From positions 137,249 through 201,248 of the forward strand of contig PLZS01000185.1 in NCBI GenBank assembly GCA_003153555.1: a stretch of 64,000 nucleotides of DNA, written 5' to 3'. The DNA comes from Candidatus Melainabacteria bacterium (lineage in GTDB: Bacteria > Cyanobacteriota > Vampirovibrionia > Obscuribacterales > Obscuribacteraceae). A model generated the notes under the pieces. That model had not been told where the DNA came from. It saw only the letters and a list, made by a program, of their open reading frames with translations, and made no database searches. This document shows positions 25,823 to 34,877 of the stretch, piece by piece; position 1 is the stretch's first letter; each line of letters begins with the position of its first letter. Made by a program: the position numbers and the translations under genes.

Positions 25823-27292
25823 TTGGAACTAGATGCGGCATCCTGCGCTCAAACGCAGCACGAACAATCTGTTGGGCAGACCTCGACCAAATTTGATCTT
25901 GAAAGCATAGATGGTGCAATCCACTTCGTTGGCATCGGCGGCATCGGCATGTCTGCCATCGCTCGATTGCTTTTGGCGAAGGGACGGTCTGTATCAGGTT
26001 CGGACCAGGCTGAATCACCAATTACGAAAGAATTGGAAGAACTCGGTGCCAAGATCTTTATTGGGCACCAGGCATCTAACGCGAAAGACGCGGCTGCACT
26101 GGTTGTCTCAACGGCGATTACAAATGCCAATCCTGAGTATGTCTATGCTCAAGAACATAATCTGCCGATTTGTCACCGCTCTGATTTATTGTCGATGCTA
26201 AGCAAGTCTTCCAAGATGATTGCAATTTCCGGCACTCACGGCAAGACAACCACAACAGGCATGGTTGCTCAAATTTTATTGGATTGTGGACTTGATCCTT
26301 CGATTGTAGTTGGTGGCATTTTTGATCGTATTGGGTCAAATGCGCATCCAGGAAAAGGGGAATATTTTGTCGCTGAAGCAGATGAAAGCGATAGAACCCA
26401 CGCCCAAGTAACTTCATACATTTCAGTCTTGACGAACATCGAAGCCGATCACTTGGAAAATTATCCGGGTGGTCTTAAGCAGATTCGCGACGTGATGACA
26501 TCATTTGCCAATAACAGTTCGTTTGCCGTGATTATTTGCGCTGATGATGATGGCTGTCGGGCTGTAATGCCGGCAATCGACAAACGAAAAATTACTTACG
26601 GCAAGAAAAACGCGGATAGCACTTACGACTATTCGTACGAAGGATTGCCTGGTTCTGGCATGCGTGTCTATAAAAAGGGTTCGTTGCTTGGCACCGTCGA
26701 ATTGTCTGTTCCGGGTGAACACAACAAATTGAACGGACTTGCAGCAATGGTTGTAGCCTTGGAACTGGGATTGGAATTCGACCAGGTTTCAGAGTCGATG
26801 GCTTTGTTTAGTGGCGTTGACAGACGATTTCAAATAATTGGCAAACACAACCGGATTACCGTTGTCGACGACTATGCCCATCATCCAACGGAAGTGGTGG
26901 CGACCTTGCAGGCAGCTCGTCAGTATATTCATGGAAAAGATCTGCAACGCATCGTCGCTGTATTCCAGCCACATCAACCCGGCCGCTTGCGAGATTTTTG
27001 GAACGAATTCTGCGATGCGTTCACAGTTGCCGATCTGCTTTTTATAGCCGACGTCTATGTCGCTCGTGGGGGTGGAATTGAGAACATCAACTCGGAGCGA
27101 TTTACCAAGGAAGTTAAGCACTCTAATGCTTTCTATATCAATAGTGCGACTGGGACATTGAGCGAGCAGGTTGCGTCGCATTTGCGTCCTGGTGATCTTG
27201 TGATCACAATTGGGGCCGGCGATATCACAAACTTGGGCCCTGAGCTCGTTACGCACCTTAAGCAAGAGCATTCCCATGGAAGCACAAAGTAA
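25823..27292 (+). CDS. murC: UDP-N-acetylmuramate--L-alanine ligase
   Basis: Adds L-Ala to UDP-MurNAc using ATP in the cytoplasm. Family motifs are all present: FVGIGGIGMSAIA (nucleotide-sugar binding), SGTHGKTTT (ATP loop), EADESDRTH, LTNIEADHLENY, VDDYAHHPTEV and FQPHQPGR. TTG 25823 is the preferred start because GAGAGG lies 6 bases upstream; TTG 25772 is in frame but lacks such a site. About 489 residues. It overlaps murB by 17 bases, an arrangement common in cyanobacterial relatives, and heads the murein-precursor cluster. Confidence 0.95.
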   Translation: MELDAASCAQTQHEQSVGQTSTKFDLESIDGAIHFVGIGGIGMSAIARLLLAKGRSVSGSDQAESPITKELEELGAKIFIGHQASNAKDAAALVVSTAITNANPEYVYAQEHNLPICHRSDLLSMLSKSSKMIAISGTHGKTTTTGMVAQILLDCGLDPSIVVGGIFDRIGSNAHPGKGEYFVAEADESDRTHAQVTSYISVLTNIEADHLENYPGGLKQIRDVMTSFANNSSFAVIICADDDGCRAVMPAIDKRKITYGKKNADSTYDYSYEGLPGSGMRVYKKGSLLGTVELSVPGEHNKLNGLAAMVVALELGLEFDQVSESMALFSGVDRRFQIIGKHNRITVVDDYAHHPTEVVATLQAARQYIHGKDLQRIVAVFQPHQPGRLRDFWNEFCDAFTVADLLFIADVYVARGGGIENINSERFTKEVKHSNAFYINSATGTLSEQVASHLRPGDLVITIGAGDITNLGPELVTHLKQEHSHGSTK

Positions 27293-28178
27293 CATTGCTC
27301 TTTGGCGCTATACGACCCTGAAAATTGGTGGCGAGGCCGGAACTTTTTGCCAGCCTGAGTCGATTGATGAATTGGTTGCTTTGATGGAAGCTCTGAAGAA
27401 GCAGGACCAGCCCTGGTTTGTTCTGGGTGGCGGGTCGAACTTGTTGGTCTCTTCCGCTGGTGTTAAAGGTACGGTGATCCGCACCGCCCAGATGAAACGC
27501 ATGGAAAGTCCGGAACCCAATATTATCGAAGCGGATGCTGGCGCTCGCTTGCCGCATTTAGCTCGCTTTGCTGCCACAAAGGGACTGTCTGGTTTCGAAT
27601 TTTCAGTGGGCATCCCTGGCACCGTTGGTGGAGGCGTGATTATGAACGCCGGTGCACACGGAAGTTGTATGGCTAATCTTGTCGAGACTGTCACCATATT
27701 CGATACTAAGAAATCGGAGATCGTCACCCTGCGAAATGAAGAGTTGGGTTTTGTTTATAGGAAGTGCAATCTAGATCCAGCTCGTCATGTAGTTCTTTCC
27801 GCTAGATTTAGATTGAAGGATGAACGTCCTGAGATCATCGAAGCGAACATCAAGCATAATGAAGAGTATCGTTGGAAGACCCAGCCGCTTGGCTGGCCCA
27901 ACGCAGGCAGCACCTTTAAAAATCCTGAACCGACGCGTGGTGCAGGGCTTCTTTTGGATCAATCAGGCGCAAAGCAATTGAAGGAAGGAGCAGCAGCTGT
28001 CTCCGCTGTGCACGCTAATTTCGTAATCAATATGGGCGGGGCAACTTCAGAAGAAGTGACAAGTCTGCTAAAGCGTATGCAAGATTGTGTTTTCAATAGT
28101 TTCGACGTTAGACTTCATCCCGAGTGGAAAATCGTCGGAGACTTCACCGATTCAGAACGGCAAGTGTTTGAGTCTTAG
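27276..28178 (+). CDS. murB: UDP-N-acetylenolpyruvoylglucosamine reductase
   Basis: About 300 residues. It reduces the enolpyruvyl group of UDP-GlcNAc-enolpyruvate with NADPH and FAD to make UDP-MurNAc. Motifs: LGGGSNLLVS (FAD), EFSVGIPGTVGGGVIMNAGAHG, WPNAGSTFKNP (catalytic Ser) and LHPEWKIVG (catalytic Glu). ATG 27276 lies inside the murC end and gives the usual NTTLKIGG-like start (WRYTTLKIGGEAGTF). Translation is probably coupled to murC. An extended frame to 27210 is not needed. Confidence 0.95.
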   Translation: MEAQSNIALWRYTTLKIGGEAGTFCQPESIDELVALMEALKKQDQPWFVLGGGSNLLVSSAGVKGTVIRTAQMKRMESPEPNIIEADAGARLPHLARFAATKGLSGFEFSVGIPGTVGGGVIMNAGAHGSCMANLVETVTIFDTKKSEIVTLRNEELGFVYRKCNLDPARHVVLSARFRLKDERPEIIEANIKHNEEYRWKTQPLGWPNAGSTFKNPEPTRGAGLLLDQSGAKQLKEGAAAVSAVHANFVINMGGATSEEVTSLLKRMQDCVFNSFDVRLHPEWKIVGDFTDSERQVFES

Positions 28179-28228
28179 CAGGAGAAAATGCGGCAACTGA
28201 TCGGCTTCACGCTATGATTTGTTATCCT

Positions 28229-28286
28229 AGGAGCGCCTATCCGAGGAGGGCCTATGCAGCAAGCTGCTCGGCTGCTGGCGGCGTGA
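28229..28286 (+). repeat. Third copy of short dispersed repeat, with a 10-codon mini-ORF
   Basis: This copy matches the repeats at 6147-6255: a purine block GAGGAGGG, then ATG (28254) and GCAGCAAGCTGCTCGGCT. Here the ATG opens a ten-codon frame (MQQAARLLAA) ending in TGA at 28284-28286, with a ribosome-binding-site-like block at ideal distance. It lies in the 140-bp murB-hydrolase gap and could act as a leader peptide or simply be a mobile repeat. Confidence 0.6.
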
Positions 28287-28319
28287 GCTTCGTGCGACGA
28301 TGCTAGTTGGTTTCAAAGT

Positions 28320-29162
28320 GTGAGAAACACCGTGGTCACAATGACGGAAAGCGAGACACAATTAGGCATTGAGTTAGTGCCTATCAACGCTGTTCGGATG
28401 GGGAAATCAGGCGACGTTGTTCTCATGATGCACGGTTGGGGTCTAAGTTTAGACTCAATGCGCCTTTTAGGCGAACTTCTTGGGAAATGGAATCAAGTCA
28501 TCATTGTTGATCTGCCGGGCTTTGGTAAGACACCTAAACCCGATGCCGATTGGGATACCAATCAATATGCGGAACGCATGGCAAGGTATATCGATGAGCA
28601 GCAGATATCGCCTGTGCATCTGCTTGGACATTCATTCGGGGGTCGCGTAGCGATTCGTTTGGCAAGCCACTTTCCAGAGAAAGTGAAAAGCGTGGTTCTG
28701 ATCAATTCGGGCGGGTTGCAACGCAAGTTGACTGGAAAACGGAAACTTAAGTCAGTGCGATCAAAATTGCTGGCGAAAGCTTGCAAGTTCATTGACAAGG
28801 TAAAAGGCACAAATACTTTTCAGACATGGTATACGCCTAAGTACGCTTCGGTAGATTATTTGAACGCGGGTGCATTGAGAACGATTCTTGTTAAAGCGGT
28901 GACTGAGGATGTCACATCCGATGCAGCAAAAGTGCAAGCTCCTACTTTTATGCTTTGGGGAGAGAAGGACGACGAAACGCCGGTTGAGTTTGGTGAGCGA
29001 TTCAATAATCTGATCAAGAACTCTCAACTAGTGGTCATGCCTGGTAAGGACCACTTCCCATTCATGGATGAGGGCGCTCACTTATGTGCAAGCTACATAT
29101 TGCGGTTTTTTCGTAGTCTTGATAAACCGGCACCAGAAGCGGTTCAGGAAAAGGAGAGTTAG
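28320..29162 (+). CDS. Alpha/beta hydrolase
   Basis: 280 residues from GTG 28320 (ATG 28341 is an alternative). Alpha/beta-hydrolase landmarks: oxyanion loop HGWG (38-41), nucleophile elbow GHSFGG (103-108, Ser105), acid region LWGEKDDETP and histidine GKDHFPFMD. There is no signal peptide. It sits between murB and the murF-like gene with no gap to the latter (its stop is immediately followed by the GTG start), so it is part of the cell-wall operon. The substrate is unknown. A serine-ester or amide substrate in envelope metabolism is a guess from context. Confidence 0.85.
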   Translation: MRNTVVTMTESETQLGIELVPINAVRMGKSGDVVLMMHGWGLSLDSMRLLGELLGKWNQVIIVDLPGFGKTPKPDADWDTNQYAERMARYIDEQQISPVHLLGHSFGGRVAIRLASHFPEKVKSVVLINSGGLQRKLTGKRKLKSVRSKLLAKACKFIDKVKGTNTFQTWYTPKYASVDYLNAGALRTILVKAVTEDVTSDAAKVQAPTFMLWGEKDDETPVEFGERFNNLIKNSQLVVMPGKDHFPFMDEGAHLCASYILRFFRSLDKPAPEAVQEKES

Positions 29163-30866
29163 GTGGGCCAGCACTTTGGCACAATTTTAGTGTTCGTCTG
29201 CTCAATCTGCGCTTTGCACTTTTTCTATCGCAGAGGGCTGCGTTATCTGCAATTCTTGCAGCAAGAAGACTATGAGTCGGCTCGCTTCTTTCGCTGGCTG
29301 CTGGCGCGAAAAGCATTTGATCGACTCGGTAGTTTTCTGGGCTTAGTGGCGATTATTCTCAACTTTTTGATGCCTATTCCTGTGCCATTTAAAGTTGGCT
29401 TAAACGTTATTCTCGGAGCGTGTTTTGTTTACCTTGGGCGAAAAGAAGAGGATCCGCGCGCAAGTGGCAAGCTTGCGTTGAAGATGACGGATCGTGCAAA
29501 ACGCATTTTTTATCTAGCCTGTGTGATCTATCTGGTAGCCGTAACTATCCTCTCGAAGCTCTTCGTGCGTGATTTTTCTGGCGTCTATCCAATGACGTCA
29601 ACAATGTGTGTGTACTGGCTTATCCAAATTGTGTTGTTTCTTGCTGAACCTTTCATTCTTATTTTGGCTAATTCGATTTTGAACCCATATGAGTCAAAAT
29701 TGCAGGAGAACTATGCAAATCAAGCTAGAGAAATACTGCGCAAAGTTCACCCTCTTGTAATTGGAATCACTGGCAGTTACGGCAAGACCAGCACGAAGGT
29801 GATCCTTTCTGAAGTTCTCAACTGCGTCAGTCCTACGTTCACGACTCCCCGCAGCATTAACAGTTACATGGGGGTGACGCGTGAGATTCGAGAGCGGATG
29901 CAACCCCAGCACAAATATGCGGTCATTGAGATGGGCGCTTATTACACTGGCTCGATCAAGCGCATGTGCAGTTTAACGCCACCAAACGCTGCGATTGTAA
30001 CTGCTGTTGGTGAAATGCATCTTGAGCGATTTGGGTCGCAAGAAAACGTCTTTAAAGCAAAATCGGAGTTGGCGGAAGCGCTACCCAAAGACGGAATTCT
30101 GGTCGTCAACGGCGACTACGATTATTGTCGCAAAATGGCTGAGAATCATAAAGACAAGCGAGTCTATGTTTATGGTATCGATGAGGAGCGTGGACCTGTC
30201 GACGCCTTAATGTTTGACATAGTGCCACACGATAAAGGCACCACTTTCTCAATTCGATGGCAGGGCAAAGACTATTCGGGCGGAACGTCGCTGCTTGGCC
30301 GTCCAATGCTATCTAACACCCTTGCAACTTTCACGATGGCATGTATTTTGGGACTAAATCCCGAACTTGTTCTTGCCGTGATTAAGAATGTCAAAACGGA
30401 GTCGAATCGCCTTGAGCCACAGCGCACTCCAATTGCTTCGATGCAGGCGATCCGCAATGGCAATCCACCCCGAGAAGGTAACGTCTTGCGTTTGAACGAC
30501 GCCTACAACTCCAATCCTCAAGGATTCAAGGGCGCTCTCGAGGTGCTAAGCAGTGTGGCGGGTAGCAGAAAAATTTTAGTAACGCCCGGCATGATCGAGC
30601 TCGGTGATCGGCAGTTCGAGGAGAACAAAAATTGCGCCAAGAATGCCGCTTCTTTTTGCGACCTGGTTATTGTGGTTGGTGCCACCAACGAGCAAGCGTT
30701 GCGCGAAGGACTGATCGAAGGTGGACTTGTCGGTGAAAAGTTAAAGCATGTTGGCACCATGAGTGAGGCCTTGAACTTTTTGGCCGAAGAGTATTGTGTC
30801 GACGGTGATGTGGTGTTGATTGAGAATGACTTACCAGACCTGTACGAGTCGGTGCCAACCTTTTAG
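29163..30866 (+). CDS. Membrane-anchored Mur ligase family protein (MurF-like)
   Basis: 567 residues from GTG 29163, with GGAGA 7 bases upstream. About 200 N-terminal residues carry roughly four hydrophobic segments (6-22, 57-72 with 78-92, 113-131, 147-170). The Mur ligase body follows, with ATP loop GITGSYGKTSTK (201-212), VIEMGAYYTGSIKRM, NAAIVTAVGEMHLERFGS, and NDAYNSNPQGFKGAL in the C-terminal domain, all MurF-type. MurF adds D-Ala-D-Ala to UDP-MurNAc-tripeptide. Neighbouring ddl, which makes D-Ala-D-Ala, fits this. The membrane part is unlike classical soluble MurF, so it may be a variant that works at the membrane or on a lipid-linked substrate. Confidence 0.82.
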   Translation: MGQHFGTILVFVCSICALHFFYRRGLRYLQFLQQEDYESARFFRWLLARKAFDRLGSFLGLVAIILNFLMPIPVPFKVGLNVILGACFVYLGRKEEDPRASGKLALKMTDRAKRIFYLACVIYLVAVTILSKLFVRDFSGVYPMTSTMCVYWLIQIVLFLAEPFILILANSILNPYESKLQENYANQAREILRKVHPLVIGITGSYGKTSTKVILSEVLNCVSPTFTTPRSINSYMGVTREIRERMQPQHKYAVIEMGAYYTGSIKRMCSLTPPNAAIVTAVGEMHLERFGSQENVFKAKSELAEALPKDGILVVNGDYDYCRKMAENHKDKRVYVYGIDEERGPVDALMFDIVPHDKGTTFSIRWQGKDYSGGTSLLGRPMLSNTLATFTMACILGLNPELVLAVIKNVKTESNRLEPQRTPIASMQAIRNGNPPREGNVLRLNDAYNSNPQGFKGALEVLSSVAGSRKILVTPGMIELGDRQFEENKNCAKNAASFCDLVIVVGATNEQALREGLIEGGLVGEKLKHVGTMSEALNFLAEEYCVDGDVVLIENDLPDLYESVPTF

Positions 30867-30874
30867 AGTGAACT

Positions 30875-32107
30875 ATGAAAAACGGTGATCACAGAAGAAA
30901 GACAATAGCTGTTATGTTTGGTGGCAGGTCCGTTGAACACGAGATCTCTATCATTACAGGGCTGCAGTTGATCAAAGCAATAGATGTTGTTAAATACAAT
31001 CCATTGCCGGTTTACATTGCGCCGTCGGGAAAGTGGTATGCAGGCGACGCACTTTTGAATCGAGAATTTTATCGACGCATGCCGACGTCATTGACCGAAG
31101 TCGACGAAGTGACTTTGCTGCCGCAGCCCAATGTTGGCGGGCTGACTGTTCTGCGTCCTAAGCGCAAGAGCGGCTATGTGACTCTGCCTGCTGCCGCCGA
31201 TAATGTTCTGCCAGTGGATGTTTTCTTTGTTTCTTTTCACGGCACTTTTGGTGAAGACGGATGTATACAAGGTGTTTTGGAAATGGCGGAAGTTCCATAC
31301 ACTGGATGTGGTGTCTTGTCTGCTGCAGTCGGAATGAGTAAATATCATTGTAAGAAGCTTCTAGAGAGTCATGGTATCCCCGTTTTGCCTGGCATAGTAG
31401 TTAATCGCGAATCAATCGAAATGAATCTAGGCAATAATCTAGCGGCCGTAAGAGAGCAGATTATGAGCAGTCCGGGATTGGAAAAATTCCCGCTTTTTGT
31501 TAAACCGCTCAATCTGGGCTCGAGCATCGGCATCTCGAAAGCCAAGGACCAGGCTGGATTAGATGCTGCCTTGATGCAAGTGTTCAAGTACGATTACAGC
31601 GCTATCGTGGAACCTTGCCTGGATAATATGATGGAGATCAACGTTTCAGTATTGGACGACACAGAGCCGATCGCTTCTGTGTTGGAAGTTCCAGTCTCAT
31701 CAGGTGGTGATGGACTCACCTATGAAGACAAGTATATGCGTGGAGGCAGCAAGAAAAATGCACCGGCATCTCAGGGAATGGCTGGCTTGACGCGTGTAAT
31801 CGATCCACAGGATATGGCGCCGGAAATGAAGGATGCCGCTCAGGATTATGCCAAGAGAGCGTTCAAAGCCCTCGGCTGCGCTGGTGTGGCAAGAATTGAT
31901 TTCATGGTCGATTTGTCGGATGGAAAACTCTATTTCAATGAGATTAATACACTACCTGGGTCGCTTGCATTCTATCTATGGATGAATTCGCACCCGCCGA
32001 TTTTTTATACTGACATGCTCAGTCATATCATCGAACGTGCGGAAATCAGAAGCCATCGTCGCTCATCACTATCGCGTGAAATAGGCTTTAAAGCACTTTT
32101 TAAGTAG
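30875..32107 (+). CDS. ddl: D-alanine--D-alanine ligase
   Basis: 410 residues, an ATP-grasp enzyme joining two D-Ala. Motifs: MFGGRSVEHEISIITG at the N terminus, SFHGTFGEDGCIQG, YTGCGVLSAAVGMSK, VKPLNLGSSIGISK, ARIDFMVD and FNEINTLPGS. It is longer than E. coli DdlB (306) owing to central insertions as in the VanA/DdlA-type subgroup. It lies 8 bases after the murF-like gene, last in the cluster, followed by a hairpin terminator region. Confidence 0.95.
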   Translation: MKNGDHRRKTIAVMFGGRSVEHEISIITGLQLIKAIDVVKYNPLPVYIAPSGKWYAGDALLNREFYRRMPTSLTEVDEVTLLPQPNVGGLTVLRPKRKSGYVTLPAAADNVLPVDVFFVSFHGTFGEDGCIQGVLEMAEVPYTGCGVLSAAVGMSKYHCKKLLESHGIPVLPGIVVNRESIEMNLGNNLAAVREQIMSSPGLEKFPLFVKPLNLGSSIGISKAKDQAGLDAALMQVFKYDYSAIVEPCLDNMMEINVSVLDDTEPIASVLEVPVSSGGDGLTYEDKYMRGGSKKNAPASQGMAGLTRVIDPQDMAPEMKDAAQDYAKRAFKALGCAGVARIDFMVDLSDGKLYFNEINTLPGSLAFYLWMNSHPPIFYTDMLSHIIERAEIRSHRRSSLSREIGFKALFK

Positions 32108-32221
32108 TCCAGCAGATTTTAGATAAAATGCAGTGCTAAGGCATTGCCAGGACCTCGCGAAGGTGGAAAGATATTGTTATGGGACTCTATGCTTCCCACT
32201 TGGCGCTGAAACAGACGCCGT

Positions 32222-32265
32222 GAAGAACACAGGCTTTGAGTGTGTTCTTCCCTATTGGGAATTTT
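32222..32265. terminator. Overlapping hairpins between convergent genes
   Basis: GAAGAACACA (32222-32231) and TGTGTTCTTC (32241-32250) form a perfect 10-bp stem with a 9-base loop. TTCCC-TATT-GGGAA (32248-32261) overlaps it and is followed by TTTT. The site sits between ddl (+) and the second kinase gene (-), as expected for a shared terminator. The two stems are mutually exclusive at their shared bases. Confidence 0.6.
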
Positions 32266-32274
32266 CCGCAGACC

Positions 32275-33342
32275 TTAGTTCTTGAATTTGTCCTGCCACC
32301 ATGAACGCAGCTTGTTGAACAGCGTTGGATTTTGGGTGGCTTTTTTTGAACGAGCATCGTCAACAAACTTGTGCACTTGCTCTCTTGTTTTTCGCTGCAA
32401 TTCCTCGCTTGACGGACGTTGCTGTTCTTTCCAGTTTTCCGGCCAGGTCGCACTGTCCATCATCACTCCGCGCCGCAAGCTAGGAAAGGAACCGGAGGCA
32501 TACTGCATTTGTAATTGCGCCTCTTCTGGAATTTCAAAATCTGGGTGAATCTCATGATAAATACGATAGAGCTCGTAGCGCACATCTCGTGCTGAGAATG
32601 GTCTGTCTGTTGGGTTGTGCGCGGTCAATCTGCGAATAAGATCGTCTAACGTAAGGAGCACCTGTTTGTTGATGTGCCTTGGTGCGCTCACTGAAAGTGG
32701 CTTGGGGCGCTGACCGGTCAGTAGATGCCCCAGAGTCGCACCGAGTGCATAAAGGTCACTGCGTGTTTCGGGCTTACCAAAATATTGTTCCGGAGGAGAA
32801 TATCCTGCAGTCACTACTCGTGTTGCGGATTGCTTTGGTGCAAACGATCGCGCAATACCAAAATCGATGAAGACGACTTGACCGTCAGGGGTGAGCATAA
32901 GGTTGCTCGGCTTAAGATCTCTATAAATGATTGGCGGCTCTTGCTCATGCAAGTATTCGAGCACTTCGCAGCATTGAATAGCAATTTCAACTGTTGCTTC
33001 CGAATTGAACGGCCCGTAGGTCGTGACGATAGATTCTAGATTTTTGCCGGGTACGTAATCCATGACAAGGAAATACTTGCCATCACTAGTGGTGTGATCG
33101 TCGAAAAATCTAACGATGCCTGGATGATCGAATCTTCTAAGCAGATTGGCTTCACGTTTGAACAGCCGAATTGCTTCTTCGTGTTCGTCTGGATCTGAAT
33201 GTTTGCTGATTAGCTGCTTGACAACGCATGGCGAATTACCAGCCGTGCGATCTTCGGCAAGATAGATTATGCCCATGCCGCCCTGACCCAGCGGCTGGCA
33301 GAACCTGTAGCGCTGAAACCAGTCGTCATTGTTGTCGGCCAC
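32275..33342 (-). CDS. Soluble Ser/Thr protein kinase (PknB type)
   Basis: 355 residues from GTG 33342 (GGAAG 8 bases upstream). Kinase landmarks: LGQGGMGIIY (18-27), VVKQL with Lys42, YRDLKPSN (140-147, again Tyr for His), DFGIA (160-164), GYSPPEQY and RSDLYALGA. The C-terminal ~90 residues are polar and helical, with no membrane segment, unlike the paralogue at 7487-8785. It lies convergent to the mur cluster; kinases of this type often regulate wall synthesis, but that is only contextual here. Confidence 0.92.
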   Translation of the reverse strand: MADNNDDWFQRYRFCQPLGQGGMGIIYLAEDRTAGNSPCVVKQLISKHSDPDEHEEAIRLFKREANLLRRFDHPGIVRFFDDHTTSDGKYFLVMDYVPGKNLESIVTTYGPFNSEATVEIAIQCCEVLEYLHEQEPPIIYRDLKPSNLMLTPDGQVVFIDFGIARSFAPKQSATRVVTAGYSPPEQYFGKPETRSDLYALGATLGHLLTGQRPKPLSVSAPRHINKQVLLTLDDLIRRLTAHNPTDRPFSARDVRYELYRIYHEIHPDFEIPEEAQLQMQYASGSFPSLRRGVMMDSATWPENWKEQQRPSSEELQRKTREQVHKFVDDARSKKATQNPTLFNKLRSWWQDKFKN

Positions 33343-33684
33343 TATGAAGCTTCCCCATCCGCCTTCTGTAAATCGCTGTATATATCCGTGGTAGCTTCAT
33401 TAGCACAACATTTCATACCCTGAGTGATTGGCGTCCAATCTACATTTATGCACTCCGTCGGCTTCGTCCCTCGCCTCCTCCGTGCTAAGCCGCTCTATTC
33501 TAAGTTGATTCATCGGCTTCCGCTCTTCACCTCTCAAGCGTGCGTAACATGAGGCGCTGGGGCTTGCTACGCTTTCGGATCCAAGGTCGTAGTGCTTCGA
33601 CTCTCCCGGTAGGCGGAGGGAGCGCGCTTGGGCCTTCGTTTGGAAGGGGATTTGGACGCTCGAAAAGATTAGTGGAAAAAAGTG

Positions 33685-33713
33685 TTGACATACATTCGTA
33701 TGGTATGTATATT
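33685..33713 (+). promoter_or_regulatory. Sigma-70-type promoter of ssb with operator-like repeats
   Basis: TTGACA (33685-33690) and TATATT (33708-33713) are separated by exactly 17 bases. The -35/spacer region contains CATAC (33689-33693), GTATG (33698-33702) and GTATG (33703-33707), giving the inverted repeat ACATAC-N9-GTATGT across the spacer. This is the best promoter in the window, and its repeats suggest a dedicated repressor. It drives ssb at 33763. Confidence 0.8.
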
Positions 33714-33762
33714 AACAGCATCTCCCCCAATCGATTGAATTGAAACAAACGAGGTACAAGTC

Positions 33763-34299
33763 ATGAGTCTTGCTAACGTATCTATTGTGGGAAATCTTAC
33801 ACGACCGCCTGAGCAAACATCATTTGCTAGCGGTAAGACCAAAACAACTTTTGTAGTAGCAGTAAATATCAGAAGTCGATTTGAAAAAGGTCCTGATAGT
33901 GCTGACTTCTACAGAGTCGAAGCCTGGGGTAAGTTGGGAGATTTGGCTCTCACTTACCTGGCCAAAGGAAATCAGGTCACCGCTTCCGGGCGGTTGATGA
34001 TGGATAAATGGACCGATAAAGAGGGGCGCGAGCGCATCACTCCAACAATTAGGGCAGAACAAATCGCCTTTCCTGGGCGAGCTAGATCTGCCGATGAGTA
34101 TGCGTCTGGTGCCCGAGTTGATCAAGAGTTTGCGGATGAAAATGCGGATAAGGACCGCAATGTGACTGACATCAAAGCGGCAGCGACCGTGATGATGAGT
34201 CCTTCCGTGATGACGACGTCAAGGTCTGTCGACACTGCTAAAGCTGCGACACCAGCCTCAAATTTGGTGGCTACCAGCAGAAAAACGCAGACCGCCTGA
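33763..34299 (+). CDS. ssb: Single-stranded DNA-binding protein without acidic tip
   Basis: 178 residues. The OB fold (residues ~1-110: ANVSIVGNLTRPPEQTSFASGKTKTTFVVAVN, DFYRVEAWGKLGDLALTYLAKGNQVTASGRLMMDKWTDKEGRERITPTIRAEQI) is a standard SSB core. The tail is Ala/Asp/Thr-rich and ends in basic/polar residues (ATSRKTQTA) instead of the acidic DDDIPF-like tip that recruits replication and repair partners. GAGG lies 8 bases before the ATG. The unusual tail, strong dedicated promoter and position next to hipBA and an integrase suggest a mobile-element ssb more than the housekeeping copy. That is inference. Confidence 0.88.
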   Translation: MSLANVSIVGNLTRPPEQTSFASGKTKTTFVVAVNIRSRFEKGPDSADFYRVEAWGKLGDLALTYLAKGNQVTASGRLMMDKWTDKEGRERITPTIRAEQIAFPGRARSADEYASGARVDQEFADENADKDRNVTDIKAAATVMMSPSVMTTSRSVDTAKAATPASNLVATSRKTQTA

Positions 34300-34498
34300 C
34301 GTCACACCAATGGCTCTGTAGGGGCGTCTTGACGACCGGCTTGCTCAACCGGGCGAACAAAACGACCCCTACTAGAAAGGGCCACTGCTCTCTCTCCGTG
34401 CTCCATCGTGGGTACGGACGAGAGCGCCTAGAAAAGACTTTGCTACAGGCAAAGCAATAATTTTCCTCCCACCACACACGGTTTTTGGCCAGAGAAAT

Positions 34499-34540
34499 AA
34501 GGGAAAGGCTTGGGGATAGGCTTTTCCCTTTTTCCTTTTT
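34499..34540 (+). terminator. Rho-independent terminator downstream of ssb
   Basis: A 13-bp stem with two G-U pairs, AAGGGAAAGGCTT (34499-34511) against AGGCTTTTCCCTT (34518-34530), has loop GGGGAT and is followed by TTTCCTTTTTG. It lies 200 bases after the ssb stop. Confidence 0.75.
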
Positions 34541-34823
34541 GTTTGAATGTCCCAATTTGGATGAGATTGATTCCTGGCGGCACCACGTCAACACCGTCCG
34601 ATTTGCTATTGCTTCGACTGGCCCTCTGTGAGTTTTTAACATCGCGCGTGGTGCTGGTGCATTTGAATAGGCGCTTTTCCATAGAACTATATGTGGTGCC
34701 TGACCGCTCTTGCTCACACCGATAATTCCGTATATCGGTGTAGCTGGGTAAACCATCATCCCTGACGTACACTAATTTTTGCCAAAATGCGCTATAGAAG
34801 GTATCTTAACCGTTTTAAACCTT

Positions 34824-34877
34824 GCTCAAGAGCATAAAATAAGTATGTTTCTAAACATGTGATATGCTCTTAAGAGC
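34824..34877 (+). promoter_or_regulatory. hipBA operator region with nested palindromes
   Basis: Several dyads lie within 54 bases: ATGTTT-CT-AAACAT (34845-34858), the perfect 12-bp palindrome GCTCTTAAGAGC (34866-34877), the near copy GCTCAAGAGC (34824-34833), and the outer inverted repeat AAGAGCATA (34828-34836) / TATGCTCTT (34863-34871). Autorepression by HipB dimers bound to multiple dyads is usual for hipBA operons. Spacing of the sites suits cooperative binding. Which dyad HipB binds cannot be told from sequence. Confidence 0.65.
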
